A program made the translations under genes and the position numbers. From NCBI GenBank assembly GCA_034509425.1, contig JAVTVJ010000661.1, forward strand, positions 144,820 through 208,819: a stretch of DNA of 64,000 bases. The letters are read 5' to 3'. Below the pieces are notes generated by a model. It ran no database searches. It worked only from the letters and a program-made list of their open reading frames with translations, and was not told where the DNA came from. Below, piece by piece: positions 9,606 through 22,100 of the stretch; positions within the stretch are counted from its first letter, which is position 1, and every line of letters begins with the position of its first letter. This DNA comes from Eopsaltria australis (Eukaryota; Chordata; Aves; Passeriformes; Petroicidae).

Positions 9606-10929
9606 ATGATTTCATTAAGTGGTTGTGTTCTGATATTGGTCAGCACCCTAATTTATGTTCATTTTTCCTTAAGGAAAGTCACCCTGAACCCCCGGAGAGC
9701 CCTGAAGATGACACCAACCCACTTCTTCTTTCTGTGGTTGCTAGCCACTGCCTTCTCTGGAGTGTCACCATGGCTCGTCCAACAGCCAAAGGAAAACGTG
9801 TGGGTGACTCTGGTGAAAGTATTAGAACAAGACAGCATGTGCCTCAGCCTGGATAGTGCGTCTAACCCCATGTCCACGTGCCTGGTCGGGATTCCTTGGG
9901 ACTCCAAAGAGTTCAAGATCATAGGTAGGGGAACCCACCCAGCCCATAGTTGGGATAAATGGATGAGGACCCTTCCCCATGCAAACACGGAACCCCAAGA
10001 GTTGCACTTGTTGGGGTTGGCCAAACCACACTATTGCACTCATTTTAACCCCGTATATAATTGGCATGATTCCTCGTCTTGAAAAAGAGGTCCGTACAAG
10101 GATGTCTCACCGATTTATAAAGGGTCTTACTCAGATTCCCTGTGGTGTAATGACACCAAAATAACATGGTCCAACTCCATTAAAGATCCCAGGGTACTCC
10201 CTAATGGGGTATTCCTCATTTGTGGAGACCGAGTATGTGCCAGAATACCTTCTCATCTTAAAGGGGGTCCTTGCACTCTTGGTAAACTTACCCTGCTAGC
10301 ACCAGACAAAAACCAAATTTTGAATTGGCAGAACAAATCCCAATTGGCGCGACAGAAAAGACAAATTGAAGATTTGGACCCAAATTGCAACAGCGAAGTC
10401 GTCGATTGGTCGTTTTCAAAAAGGGTAGCTGCCTCTATTTTTGTGCCCTGGGCGGCTGCAGGAAAAGCCCTCGGTGAGCTTTCTCACCTCGAGTGCTGGC
10501 TGGGTAAGCAGGCCAACTTGACATCAAGTGCCTTGACCTAACTCCTAGAAGACGAGAAGGCCACCAGGCACGCAATGCTCCAAAACCGAGTAGCTATTGA
10601 TTTCCTTTTACTGACCCACAGACATGGCTGTGAAGAGTTTGAAGGCATATGTTGCTTGAACTTATCCTCCAACAGCCAGAGCATCCACAAGACTCTCCAG
10701 CAAATGAAAGAGCAACTTCACCAGCTGAAAACAGAAGGCACGGACTGGCTAAAAAACTTAATGGACCAGTGGGGAATCTCAGGGTGGGAAGCCAGAGTCC
10801 CAGAATCCTCTGCTCGATCTTATGGGTTTTATTGACAATTTTCATTGTCTTATGTGTTCTCACTTGTTTTAAAAGCCTTTTGTTGTCTTTAATCCAATGG
10901 GCCTTCTTTAAGAAAAAAGAAGGGGGAGA
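9606..10929 (+). pseudogene. env: ERVK1 env: SU and TM, several breaks
   Basis: Envelope glycoprotein remnant. The N-terminus (9606-10082) has a signal-peptide-like segment (MTPTHFFFLWLLATAFSG) and a short SU that aligns with ERVK3 Env. The frame is lost near 10080. The TM part reappears at 10320, with an RQKR furin-type site, an internal hydrophobic fusion-peptide-like stretch between two Cys, and a TAA near 10540. It continues at 10575 with a CX6CC motif (about 10626-10655). The hydrophobic anchor (about 10805-10900) is in yet another frame. It cannot encode a full Env. CX6CC TM subunits are typical of alpha-, gamma- and type-D retroviruses. Confidence 0.88.
10911..10929 (+). other. ERVK1 polypurine tract
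   Basis: An unbroken run of A and G ending in GGGGGAGA lies directly before the TG of the 3' LTR. It is the plus-strand primer site of reverse transcription. Confidence 0.85.
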
Positions 10930-12085
10930 TGTGGCGGCCGTGGAAGTTACCTCCGATACTCCAGGGGTAGCAGAAGCCCAAGAAGAGAAGAAAGGACTTT
11001 GGTGGAGGGCTTCCAAGACTGCTAAGCTCCCCCCGGGGACTGAAGTTGATAGCGTAGGAAAACATAATCACAGAATGATTAAATGCAGCGCTTTATTGAA
11101 GGGCCCTGGGAGCCAGGGGTCGTCAGACCTCAAATCAAGCTCTGCCATGGGTTCGAAAAATGGTTACATTTATACTACAACCAGCCTATGATCATCAGTT
11201 AATCATTAATTCAACACTACTCTATTGGATACATTGTTTTCACTCAAGCATGAGTTTCAGCTTCGGTACTGTTGCTATTGCATATATTGTTTTTACCCAA
11301 ACATAAGTTTCAGCCCCCCTTTCCTACTACCCTCTAACGTTTCTCAGGATTATTGCAACTGATTTATTATTCTTACTTATATTTACTAAGCAATCATCTC
11401 ATTAATCTTGTCATAAGCAATCGTTACAGAAAAAGCACACAAGTACGGTTCCCATAACTACACTTTAACCTAACAAAGACAGCACCTAAGGCCTACCTTA
11501 AGGCCTACGAGGCCTATCGTTCCCACAACCTAAAACTACTATAAACCCAAAATCATTTTGACCCCTATGCTATCAAAGTGATCATGGTTTAGCCCAGGGC
11601 AAACTTACTTGGTTACTAGTTATGTCTATCATCTCCCCCCTTCTAGAAGGTTCCCTGTTACTGGATGATTGATTCACTGTTACTCCTTACCTCCTCCCCT
11701 CTCCCCCTTCCATTGGACTGGTTCCCTGACCCTGCCCTTGTACCTCCCAGGACCGTCAGATGGTTGGTTAGTACATGTCCCTCATAAGGTGGTTGCAGAG
11801 AGCATTCGGGGCTTTTGGTCCCTGGATTCCCTCTGTGCTGGACTTCCTGCAATAAAGCCACACACAATTCATCCATACCAGAAGTCCCTCTCGCTTTATT
11901 TCTACTTCAGCAGCTAGCGATTGCAGCTCCTCGCTCCAGGCGCGTCACCCTGCCGGGCGAGCAGCTTCACTGGCCGGTGTCTAAGTGACACCGCCAGAGT
12001 GCCTCCTCAGGACAAGGACACTTCTGGAACTTGGCCAGCTGGAGGCTGTCCGGAATCTGGGCTAGACACCAACAGCTTGCGAACA
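10930..12085 (+). mobile_element. ERVK1 3' LTR (family F), interrupted by another LTR
   Basis: It starts at TG after the polypurine tract and ends at ...GAACA (12085). Without the inserted LTR (11047-11575) and one TSD copy it is about 623 bp, matching the 607-bp solo LTR of the same family at 55958-56564; they share the AATAAAGCCAC block (11851 on) and the block after it. The following six bases cgttaa would be the right TSD; the left copy is outside the window. Confidence 0.85.
11047..11575 (-). mobile_element. Solo LTR (family G/H, class I) in antisense within the ERVK1 LTR
   Basis: 529 bp with perfect 12-bp terminal inverted repeats (TGATAGCGTAGG on the plus strand at 11047; the right end carries the family start) and a perfect 4-bp TSD aagt (11043-11046, 11576-11579). 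On the minus strand it aligns with the 5' LTR of the class I provirus at 62027-62480, sharing the GTGATTATG end and an AATAAA. Confidence 0.9.
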
Positions 12086-13013
12086 CGTTAAAATTCCTTT
12101 TTTGTTTTGACAGCACATTCATGTACAGGAGAAAAATACTGGACCTGTGGGACACTGGAGAATAACAAAAACAGCTTTGTTTAAGAGTACAGACTTCTTC
12201 ATGCTGATGTGGCCTCAAACACACTATACTGCACAGAGCTTGTCACACTTGGCTGTGGGTGATGTATAAGGGGTCTATATGTGATCATTGTTACATGTTA
12301 CATCCTTATATTCCATATTAAGGCAAATTTCATTCAGTATAAATAATTTACCTACCTAAAGTACTTCTGTGTCGTCTAAAATACATTCTAAGACAATGGC
12401 TACACATTAGCGAACACACAATTCTCTTTCTGTAGATCTTACCCAAATTTTGAGCAACATGACAGCTGCTGAAAGGTGAAGATAGAGAATGAGTTGGTCT
12501 GGAATTTAATGGGCTTCAAATAAATGCATGCATTTGGGTTTTTTGTTCCTGCTCAAAAGTCTGTTTCTCCAATTTGTCTGCAAGGACTAAGGCATTACAA
12601 ACTCCTGCACCTCCAGTATAGTCCTGGGGACTGAACAACAAGGTCTGACAAACAACAAAAAAAGTATTATGTGCATAAGTCATTAATTTGACTGTGAAAG
12701 CTATTAACATTCTTCCTTTCTACACTACACACATACACAAAAAAATCCAGTTACAAAGAACAGTTTTCTACTTACAGCCACAGCTATATTTAGAGATGGT
12801 TAAACTGACTGTTACATATCTACCTTCAAATAATCCTGGGTTAACATGAAAAACCTTGGTTTACCTTTAGGAATGAGATCTTATTTTAAGAACAAGGTAA
12901 ATATACAAAGTATCAGAACCATCACTGATACTGATTGCATTTCCCAGTGAAATTATGCAGCATGAAATCCCAAAAGAAATTCAATGAAAGTATCTTTAGC
13001 AAAATGTAGAAAC
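12086..13013. other. Host DNA between ERVK1 and the LSM8 3' end
   Basis: AT-rich non-coding sequence. I see no exon or repeat in it. It is the spacer between the ERVK1 LTR, transcribed rightward, and LSM8, transcribed leftward. Confidence 0.5.
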
Positions 13014-13019
13014 TTTATT
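13014..13019 (-). terminator. LSM8 polyadenylation signal
   Basis: AATAAA on the minus strand, about 140 bases after the LSM8 stop codon. It is the first canonical signal downstream, so the 3' UTR may be short; other signals could exist further left. Confidence 0.6.
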
Positions 13020-13158
13020 TTACATGCAGAACTAGAACATATTCATAATAAAAAACTAGTGACTAAACAAATTAAACACAATTTGTAAAAACTGTCCATA
13101 TTGCTAAATAGGTCTGTACAACCAAAGATTTACAAAGTCCCTGTGCATTTTCATCTTT

Positions 13159-14761
13159 TCAGTGCACAACTGAGTTTAAAGGTTCTGCTCGAATATTCCC
13201 CAAGTCAAGAGCTGAATCTGTCTCTTCATCAATTTCACCAATCACAGCACTGCAATGAAAAAACAAAACAGGTTATTATTTGTTGAAATCAAATCACACA
13301 GTTCTAAAACAGAAGCTGTACTTCTAACAACTCTTACTTGCTGTTGAACTATACCAGCTTCTTCTGATTGATGCTGCATATTCCATGAAAGCTTCTAGTG
13401 ATGCACACTGGAATGCTCAATGACTGTTTCTTTCATTTTTCAACAGCTTCCCTATTTCATGGGAGTCCCCTATTTTGAAGTTACTGTTAGTTAGCTGTTG
13501 ATTCTTTTTATTTCTTCCTATAAAGATGCTGAATTTCAGCATGTTGAAGAGTTGCATGAATACAGAATTATTACTTGTAATAAATATGTTTGAGTTTGTT
13601 AATATTGCGAAAAAGAAATTCTATTTCACAGAAGCATATTTTGAATATATTTGAGTAATGTGGCTGTATGATGATGTCTTTCATCATACATTTCAATGGT
13701 AGGATGAAACAGTGAAGTAGTAAACAATTACTGGCTGTTTTATACACATTTTTACTATCTGAATGAAAAGCTACTGGTAGAGTGGCATGCACAGTCCCAC
13801 CTTTGTACATGTGTCAAATTACTTTTTCTTAAAAGTTTAAGTCAAAAGTGATGAAAGCATTCAGAATGATCCACTTTCTCAATGATGTTAGATAAATGAA
13901 CCTAGATGTCAATTTAAGCCTCGCCACTTTGTTGTACAGAAGTATCCATCAGAATTAGAAGATGAAAATTCCTATCCAGGCTCATGTGTTGGCGACTGCA
14001 ACATACTCTTTTTCTAACTGTGATAAAAAAACAATCTTACTTTTGCCATCAGTTTCAGAATGCTGCTGCAAAAGTAATCTTCCTAGCTAGCCCACTTTCC
14101 AGGCCTTCTTTCCACTTCTCTTGTAACCCTCCCAGGGGCTTGGCACACCAGCTACTTTTCTCTGCACTCAGTGAGCTTTCACCATCATTTTGTAAGGGAA
14201 TTTTACATCAACTATCAACTCATACATTTGACATGTCATTACCATTGGCTTCAACACTTGCTACACTGTCAAGTCAGAACCTTCAAGGATTTTCCAGATT
14301 ATAAAGTTCTCTCTGTGAACATCTGCTCTGAAGGAAAAAAAAGCTGTTGAAAGTCAACTTTGTATACCAGATTGCTGACTTTTTGCACACAAGCACTATC
14401 TCATTTTTTAGTCATTATTCTATCTTTTCCTTCATCATCTCTCAGCCTGTCCTTGTGGGAGAGATGCTCCAGCCCTCAGATCATCTTCAATCTCAATATT
14501 ACAATGAAATCACTTCTGTAAAAGCAGCGTAGATGTTTGCTATTTAATACAGAACCACAGTCATTTAGGTTTGGAAAGATCTGCAAGATCAAGGCCAACC
14601 ATTAACCTAACACTGCCAAGTCTACCACCAAACCACGTCCCTAAGTGTCACTTCTACACATCTTTTTAATACCTTCAGGGATGGTGACTCAGCTTTGACA
14701 ATAATTTCAGTGCTACCCACAAAGATCCAAGGTGTCTTGGGTTATCAAGATTTATACAGAT

Positions 14762-14793
<32 letters not shown>

Positions 14794-17255
14794 CACACAC
14801 ACACACCAAGTTTGTATGAAAAGATTTAAACAAGAATCTGCTATACTTACACGTTATCACCTCTTACAATGTATAAGCCCAGCACTACTTGCTCAACTCC
14901 TTGTGAAGAACTGAACACTCGTTCATGGCTTTCATCCAAAATCAAGTTTATGGTCTGATCAAAACCTTTGAGTGTTCCCTGAAAAAAAAAACACAAAAAA
15001 AGCACACTCCCATTACCCTTAAAATTTTTCTTTGCTGCCAAGGATATCTTAAACAGAGTGGCAAAATAAAGGTGCTAGAGAACAGATGTTCTATTCAGGT
15101 TTTATTCTTTGGCTTAAACACAAACAGCTAAAGAATGAAATTTTAAAAGCAATAACCAATTTACAAAAAGCACACATGTATTACTGTGTGTCCATGCTAA
15201 AAGACACAATAAGCTTTAGCATTAAGAAAAAGTAAATTTTTCATTTTATCAGTGATGTTCCTCTAGACAACTAATTTCTACACTGGTTTTTTGTACGGAT
15301 GTTTCCAGAAATTAAATAAATAATTATATAAAACAAAGAACAGAAAAGTTCAATCCTTGTGGTCAACAATATTGGAACAATTCCTAACAAGCAATTTTAA
15401 GCGGTATCTCTTTGAAGGAGATTACCTTGTGTTTACAAAATTAAAAAAAATAAATAAATAAAAAATACAGGACTTTTGTGGAACTCAAGTACGTGTTTGG
15501 AAAGCTGATAACATAAATTTACCATCACTAATTGATTAAGGAATTCAAACTCACTTAAAACAGCCCTTCAAACAGTCATAATATGCGTTTATATCATCTA
15601 ACAATGAGTCATAAATACCAACTCCATTCTTATCTTTATGGATAGGAGTATCTTGTAGCACAAACACAAAGTTTACCAGACTGACTTCAGCCAAGCAGAT
15701 TTGGTGAAACCAATAGTTTTCTGTTCTCTCTTTCCAGAGACTGCACAACGCTAAATACAGACAGAAAGACACAATCCTCCTGCAAAGATCATACTAGTAA
15801 GTTACATTCAAAACACAGAAGAATAAAAGATGGGGAGAACAATGCAAGAAAAAAACCCCAAAACACAGAAGCAATAAAACCAAAATATTATACAGTCTAA
15901 TAAATTAAGTTGGCCTATCCTCAGGTTTTCAGGTATAAACAGAAGCCCACAACAGTTCTCCAGCTGATGTTTTTCTATAGTCAGAGAGAAGAAAGGGTTT
16001 TACCATGAAAGTTGAAGAGCTTACAGAATAAAGCAGAAATTTAGATGGAAACTAAATGACTAAGCAGAAGAAGAATGCATTTTTTTGTGCATTCCCACAG
16101 AAAAAGCAATTTGACAAAAAGGCCAGAGCATCTGCACACACAAATTTATCAATGGAAAAAGCTGACATAACATTCAAGAACCAGTAAGTGTTTGTAAAAT
16201 TCCTTTTTTAAGCTTTATGGCAATTATTCCATACTATGTAATTTAAAAGTGTGAATATGTGAGACTATCCTAACAGAGTTTCTTTATTGTCACGATGGAA
16301 AGTCTTTATGGGGGAAAAGAAAATGTTAAAAAATATGTCTCACCACAATCATTCTTCCATCAGAAGTAATTACTGCAACAGTACCTGATAGTTCATTAAG
16401 GAAACATTTAGTCATATCTGAAATAGAACCATTAACATTTTCTGAAACGTTCATATGTAATACAGGTTTTATGAGCCACGAAGAGACTAAAAAGCCTATC
16501 AGCGTTTTTTTTAAAGCAGCATGGTTGATAATAACTTTTGACAATATAATATTTTTCACTAACATTTCCCTGAAAGCTTCTCTTCACCCAGCCATGGACA
16601 GTCACCCACAAACATGAAAAGCCTTAAAAACAGAATAAAGATCTGTGCTCACCTCTCTTCCCATTACTAACCGCACTGCCTCAAAATTGAAACAACAGTT
16701 TTATAAACACTTTAAGTCCTTAAAAAACAGCTCTGCAGTGATCTTGAGGCTAGCACTCTGCATCCCTTCTTTCTGAAGATCTGACTATCCTAATTCGATG
16801 ATGGTATATTCATCATCTTTACTAATTCTGGGTTATTATCTTACTGTTTGTGAATAAAACTGAAAATGTCCATTGGTTACAAGGAGCACAAAAAAACTAG
16901 CACCAGAAGCGTTCCAACAACCCTAACTCACGGCATTTGAGCAAGCGATGCGAAGCTGCTATCTAAACGCACGTTAACAGCCCTTTGAGGGAGCAAGCAC
17001 ACCGCGAATCGCGCTCACCACGGGCACGGCTCAGCTCGGCAGCACCGGGTGCTGCAGGGGACCCCGTTCTCCGGGTAACCTCCGGCCTGCCACGCCAATC
17101 TCCTGTGAGGAGAAACCGACACGGCCAAGAGGGACGGGCCCAAGCAGCGAAGCGCGGTGCCGCGATCGGGCCCCGCTGAGGGCCGCGCTCGGAGGGGAGC
17201 GGAGGGCAGGTTGGTGGAGGATACGGTTGATGTAGTTCTCCAGCGCGGACGTCAT
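13159..17255 (-). CDS. LSM8: LSM8, U6 snRNA-associated Sm-like protein (four coding exons)
   Basis: LSM8 is the subunit that distinguishes the nuclear LSm2-8 ring from the cytoplasmic LSm1-7 ring. The ring binds the U-rich 3' end of U6 snRNA for splicing. Coding exons on the minus strand are 17255-17225, 16384-16344, 14978-14851 and 13249-13159 (31, 41, 128 and 91 bases; 291 in total, 96 residues plus stop, the usual LSM8 length). Every intron begins GT and ends AG. Exon 1 encodes MTSALENYINR, exon 2 VAVITSDGRMIV, exon 3 the Sm core through LGLYIVRGDNV, and exon 4 ends LNSVVH. I see no lesion. Introns are about 0.84, 1.37 and 1.6 kb. A CpG island covers exon 1. Confidence 0.97.
14536..14705 (-). 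repeat. CR1 LINE 3'-end fragment in LSM8 intron 3
   Basis: Antisense CR1 tail: a block of the type 'aaccattaacctaacactgcc' followed by '...accacgtccctaagtg' and 'tcagggatggtgact' is typical of avian CR1 3' sequence. It is truncated at both ends. Confidence 0.75.
14760..14808. repeat. (TA)n/(CA)n microsatellite in LSM8 intron 3
   Basis: About 12 TA units, a short interruption, then CA units. It lies 43-90 bases beyond the splice donor of LSM8 exon 3 (14850). Confidence 0.95.
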
Positions 17256-17600
17256 GGCAGCCCAGGCTCCCCGCGAGGCGCGGCCTGTCCGGCGCGCGCC
17301 GCTGACGTGCGGGCCGGCGCGCAGGCGCACAGCCCGCCGGCGGGGCCGCGCCACGAGCGTGGGGAGCGCGCACGCACTGCGCGCAGGAAGCGGCAGGGAG
17401 ACGCGAGAGGGCCGTACCAAGGAGCGATTGGCGAGGGCCGCGCGGGGGCGCTGTGGCGCCCCCTCTGCCTCACATGGCACCGCCCGCAGGGACCAGCGCG
17501 GCCGGGGGCGGGAAGGGCCATTCCCTGCAGCCAGGGGCCGGCCTTCAGGGCCCTGCTGCCTTCTCAGTGGCCGCAGGTAGAGTTGAGGTTGTAGTATGTG
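16975..17600 (-). promoter_or_regulatory. CpG island promoter of LSM8
   Basis: A sharply GC- and CpG-rich block in otherwise AT-rich DNA, spanning exon 1 and upstream sequence. There is no TATA box. It holds GC boxes (GGGGGCGGG near 17505), an NRF1-like GCGCAGGCGC near 17318-17327, TGACGTG near 17303, and a GGGGGCGCTGTGGCGCCCCC palindrome near 17444-17463. Such islands can fire both ways; I see no coding exon to its right. Confidence 0.8.
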
Positions 17601-18017
17601 TTGCAAAATAATTCGTGCTAAAATTTAAGATTACAGCATTTTACTGAAGTTGAGAGAAAGCAGAAATACCGGAAGCAGGTGACCATCAAAATTGTGCATT
17701 TCAAGGGATTTCTGTCTGAATAAGCCCTGGCAAGATGCATTCAATGTGCATTCCACAGATAAGCATTTCATGGAATTTCCTCACCTGGCAAAGCTCCAGG
17801 ATATGTGTATATACTACTATATGACTCCAGGATGTCTATTCCAAGTGTACATATGCAATAAATAATATACATCGCCAGAAACTCATTCCACCAGCAAAAA
17901 ACGACTACTGATTTCAGGAACTGTCGTCAGACGTGGTGGAAAGACAGAGAAAACCTACATTGTTGTATTGAAAAGATAAAATTAACAAAGAAGAAAAAAG
18001 GTATAAAAAGACACCTC
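17601..18017. other. Host non-coding DNA
   Basis: AT-rich sequence upstream of the LSM8 promoter. No gene or named repeat is recognised. Confidence 0.4.
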
Positions 18018-18021
18018 ATGG

Positions 18022-18582
18022 TGACACGCGGTATAAAGACTCCACAACCTGTTAGAGTTGTAAAGTAGGTACGTATTTTATTCAGCGCTGGACGCAGGGG
18101 GAGAGCACCTTCCCAAATCCTGCGTACCTTTTACAGCTTCCAATTACTTATTTATCTACAAAAAGCATGCATATTCTATAATGCCTATACATATTTATTA
18201 CCTGTCCCCGCCTGTTCCCCGCTTCGTATGTAAATCAGTTGCGGCTGCGCAATCTGTCTCTTTTATTGAGGTGGTGGTCTTAATTTGAGTCTGGGGGCTT
18301 GAAAGGATGAAGTAAGAGGATTCTTCCTCACGTGAATTTTTGACCCCATGAGTTTTGCACATGCGTGTTCTTTCTTTTGCCGTGATGGCCCCTTTTTATT
18401 GCTCTAAGGTCATGAGAACTAGCACCTTACTGGTGCTAATGGTCAGCACTATTTTGATAGTTACCAGATATCTTTCGAAGGGCCCCCTTCTCTTCAGCCT
18501 CCCTTCCGTCCTTGGGGAACAGGATAATAAATCTTATTGTTTCATCTATTCTAAGTTGTTAACTCTTAAATTCCCTGTTTCA
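18022..18582 (-). mobile_element. Solo LTR (family J)
   Basis: 561 bp bounded by TG and CA with a 4-bp TSD atgg (18018-18021, 18583-18586). The minus orientation is favoured by AATAAAA about 50 bases before the LTR end (plus-strand TTTTATT near 18070), although another AATAAA exists on the plus strand near 18525. It carries no coding sequence. Confidence 0.65.
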
Positions 18583-18799
18583 ATGGAAACCACAGCAGGG
18601 AACTGGTGAGATTCGAACCGACAGTGTTTCGGACCCAGTTCACCCCAATGCCAATTGCCTGGCTTGGCGTTGTTTTTTTTTTTTTTTGCTTCGTGGCTCT
18701 TTTTTCAAATTTTATACTTTGATTTTTAATAAATTCTCTTTAATCATAAAATTGGCTGATTCGTTTATAACAAGGTCAAGGGGTCATTGTCCACATAGA

Positions 18800-19195
18800 G
18801 ACCATTGACTAGTGGTGTCCCTCCAGGGGCTGTTGCTGGGCCTGACACTGTTCATCTTTGTAGGCGACATGGACAGTGGGATGGAGTTCACTCTCATCAG
18901 ACGTGCTGACGACACTAAGCTGTGTAGTGCCATCGACACACTGGAGGGAAATGATGCCATCCAGAGGGATCTGCATAGGCTTGAGATGATCCCATGTGTA
19001 TCTCGTGAAGTTCAACAAGGCCAAGTGCAAGGTCCTGCACCTGGTTCAGGGCAATCTCAGACACACCTGCAGGCTGAGTGGACAGGAGATTGAGAGCAGC
19101 CCTGTGGAGAAAGAGGGGTGTGATGGTTGATAAAAAACTCAGCATGAGCCAGCAGTGTGCACTTGCAGAGCTGCTAAGTCCCAAGAATGCTTTCT
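18800..19195 (+). repeat. CR1 LINE fragment, reverse transcriptase C-terminus
   Basis: The plus strand at about 18812-18990 encodes FVGDMDSGMEFTLIRRADDT and DTLEGNDAIQRDLHRLE, matching the end of the CR1 RT fingers/palm and thumb. Beyond that the match continues with frameshifts (DKKLSMSQQCALA near 19130). It is a 5'-truncated, decayed copy. Confidence 0.85.
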
Positions 19196-22100
19196 GCAGG
19201 AAATGCTAGATGGCTGTGTGTGGGGAAGACGAGGGGTAGGAAAAGTGGTTTTGTTCTGCGTGGATCCTGTGCTTGCATGCCATGGCATCAAGCCACTTGC
19301 CTGGGCCCACACTGCGTTCTACAGGTGCTGCTGCTTTAAAGAGAAATACAGCAGTCAAGCTCTGAAATCCAAGCAAAATGATACATATCTTTAAAAAAAT
19401 GTGCAGTGCTAAGTAAGTGCTGATTCTTATGCAAAAGTTTGGATTTTATGCTTACATGAATCTCCTTTCTATAAATGTCAGAATGGCAAATAAGAATGTC
19501 CTGGAGGCACTCACGGTTTTTGATTTTTGTATAACTTCACCTGTCAATAGCATGATCATTATTGCCTGCTGCACTTTCTGGTCAGTCTACACAATGCTCA
19601 GAGTGTTTCCTTGGTATCCCTGGAGTCCTGTGAGGTATAGTGTATGGAATCTGCTGGATTCAATGTAGGTACTCTCAGTTTACAGGACTGTAGGAAGCTG
19701 AACTGGTACTTCACAAGAAATATCTCAGGGAAATTAAGCTCACATTCAGTAACAGAACCAAAGTTAAGCTACAGAACTGTTCCTGATGCTGTAGTTGCCT
19801 TTTCCTGTGGGAGATAATGTAATTATTGTTAGTATGCACACACTTTCAGAAACATACTGCAATATGTTGTACATACAGACATCTTCTGCATTCCAATATA
19901 GTCAAAGCCATGAATGTACCTCTCTAAGGGCATTTAATAATTGAGCATTCTGTTGCAGAGATCTGAAGTCTCACACAGCTACATCTTCTTACAACAGTCT
20001 ATCTACCAGGCTTTTCAAATCATGAGATCAATGCTGTTGCTTCAGCAATGCTGCTCAAGTAGTCTTCATGGAGTCACATTAAAATACATTTTCTTCCACC
20101 TGCTTTTTTGTTGGTACTGGCTACTTATTGCACTGAATGCCAACCTTTTTTAGATGTAACACTGTGCAGGAAATACTCTTTCAAATTACTAAAACAAACA
20201 GCAGGCCATTTCCAGTCCAGCATATTGTAAAAAGAAATGTTACATAAATTCTGGATTTAAAAAGTTATATTTATTATAAGTTCTTGACCCTAGACAGAAA
20301 ATTAGCTTGGGACTTAAAATATGGAATTCCCATTTTTGTCAGTTTTTGGATGAGACTGAGAAAACATAATCTCTCAAGTTTTTCAATCTGTCAGTAAAGA
20401 TAGTGATTTTGATGGGCTTTATATAATGGTCTAAAATAACATTAGCTCACTGTAGAATCAGGAGATTAGATTTGCTAAAGCACTGATTAGATACTCCTAA
20501 AAAAAGCTCTCACAAATAATACTTTGAAAAAATGGGGGGAATTAATTTTCAGGTTTTTTTTGGTTTTGTTAACTTGATTTCCAGGCTTTCACCAGTGAAT
20601 TTCAGAAATCTTCATTCATTAAAATACTGAGAACGCATTTTTAAAGCTGTAAGGTATAATCAGGTGTTTAAGACAAAACAGAAATTCAAAGTTGTCTACT
20701 CCCAATTCTGTAGAAGAAACACTGAATTACTTGACACAGATGAAGTACCAGCCTTTGTTCTCTTTAATTGATAGAATGCTATTAAAAGAGGTCTCTGATC
20801 ACATAGCAAAAGATTCAGACACAAATTAGGCCAAACTGATGTTGCTTAAAACATCTCAGTTCTGCATTCCCTGACTTCCATGTGTCTGCCTTTCAACTGG
20901 AAAAATATTTTGTGGTCTTTTAAAATTTTACTATATAGATCCCACTTAACAGTTTAGATTGTCCCTGTCGGTACTAATCCAACTTACTTTTATTTCAGTA
21001 AAAGGGACAAATTGGCAAGAGGTCCACACTAGGACTTGGTGTCCAGCCCATGGTTTAATTTCTGCAGGGAATACAATTTCTGGAAAGCAGAATGCTGTTG
21101 TTTATTCTCCTAGCGTGCCAACAGTTTTCTTGCACACTATAGCCATCTCAACCACAGGGAAAGCAAAATTAAGTTTTTTAAGGCAAGTTAGCCAGGAAAA
21201 AAAAGAATAGGTGGTTTTTGGCACCTCTGAAGGTACCTACACCAAAGTAGTATCTGAAGAATTTGTCTGATGGCTCACCCTTATCAGAAACATGACAAGA
21301 GATGTCAGAGAACAAAATACTTTTGGAATTGGGCATTATATAATGCTCATCCTCTTAAGCCTTTATTATAAGAAGCTTAACAACTGCCACTAACGGTTGC
21401 ACCAGGACTGCAATAATTATTGTATATTTCATGTAAGAGGCTAAAGGGTTTTTGTAGGGGGGCTTTGACATTTTCCTTTTCATACTCTTCTTTCTTTCTG
21501 TAAAGAGACATTCTCAAAGGCCAAGAATGTGAGATCATTGGGATACAAGGATGTAGGATGAAATCTTAAAATACTTGCAGGACATTGCCACAATACCTGA
21601 TGCCAAGGATCTCTGATTCATCTGTTTATATTAACAGTGTCCCTGAAAACCAGAGAAGGGCTTTTTTAAAAATTATTTTTATTGTATGAAGGAGGATTAA
21701 AACCTAAACAGTGAAGCCGGACTCCTGAAGTCCAGTGACCAGGCTTTGCCAAATCAGGTGCTTGAAAACAGCTAGCACCCTCAGTATAAAGGAACTCTGA
21801 AAAGAGAATTCCTGGCTTCATCTACTCTTAGGCTCTACCTGAAGGCAGGCAGCTCAGCCCTTCTCACAGCCCTAACTGCGGTTCTGTCTTCTGTTTGGAG
21901 TCACCACTGCTCTTATTCTCTTCTTTAAAAACACCCACACACACAGAGGAAATGGAGAACTCTGATTTTGGGGGGGGAAATATATTGCCTTCCTCTCCCC
22001 TTCAGGAGCGAGGTTTGGCAGGCTAAATACAACCTGGATGCACAATTTGCGTGATTTTGTGGGAGTTGTGCCCCGTGCGGAGAGCACACGGATTCACGGG

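Larger units (their letters stand above)
4921..12085 (+). mobile_element. ERVK provirus (ERVK1), 5' end missing, with three later insertions
   Basis: A class II (betaretrovirus-like) provirus on the plus strand: gag from the capsid end, pro with a dUTPase-like part, pol, env, polypurine tract and 3' LTR. Its 5' LTR, matrix and most of capsid must lie beyond ERVL1, left of the window. Solo LTRs at 6223-6753 and 11047-11575, each with a 4-bp TSD, were inserted later. Every gene has at least one lesion. The closest relative in the window is ERVK3 (37263-45810), which aligns along gag, pro, pol and env, although the two LTRs belong to different families. Confidence 0.93.

Noticed and set aside
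17157..17594. Long open frames on both strands in the LSM8 CpG island
   Set aside because: High GC removes stop codons; only the 31-base LSM8 exon 1 is supported by homology and splice sites.
18599..18650. tRNA-like B-box (GGTTCGAATCTC on the minus strand) next to the solo LTR, suggesting a tRNA gene, SINE or primer site
   Set aside because: No acceptor stem or A-box could be folded around it, the T stem has mismatches, and the distance from TGG to the loop is too short for a primer site.
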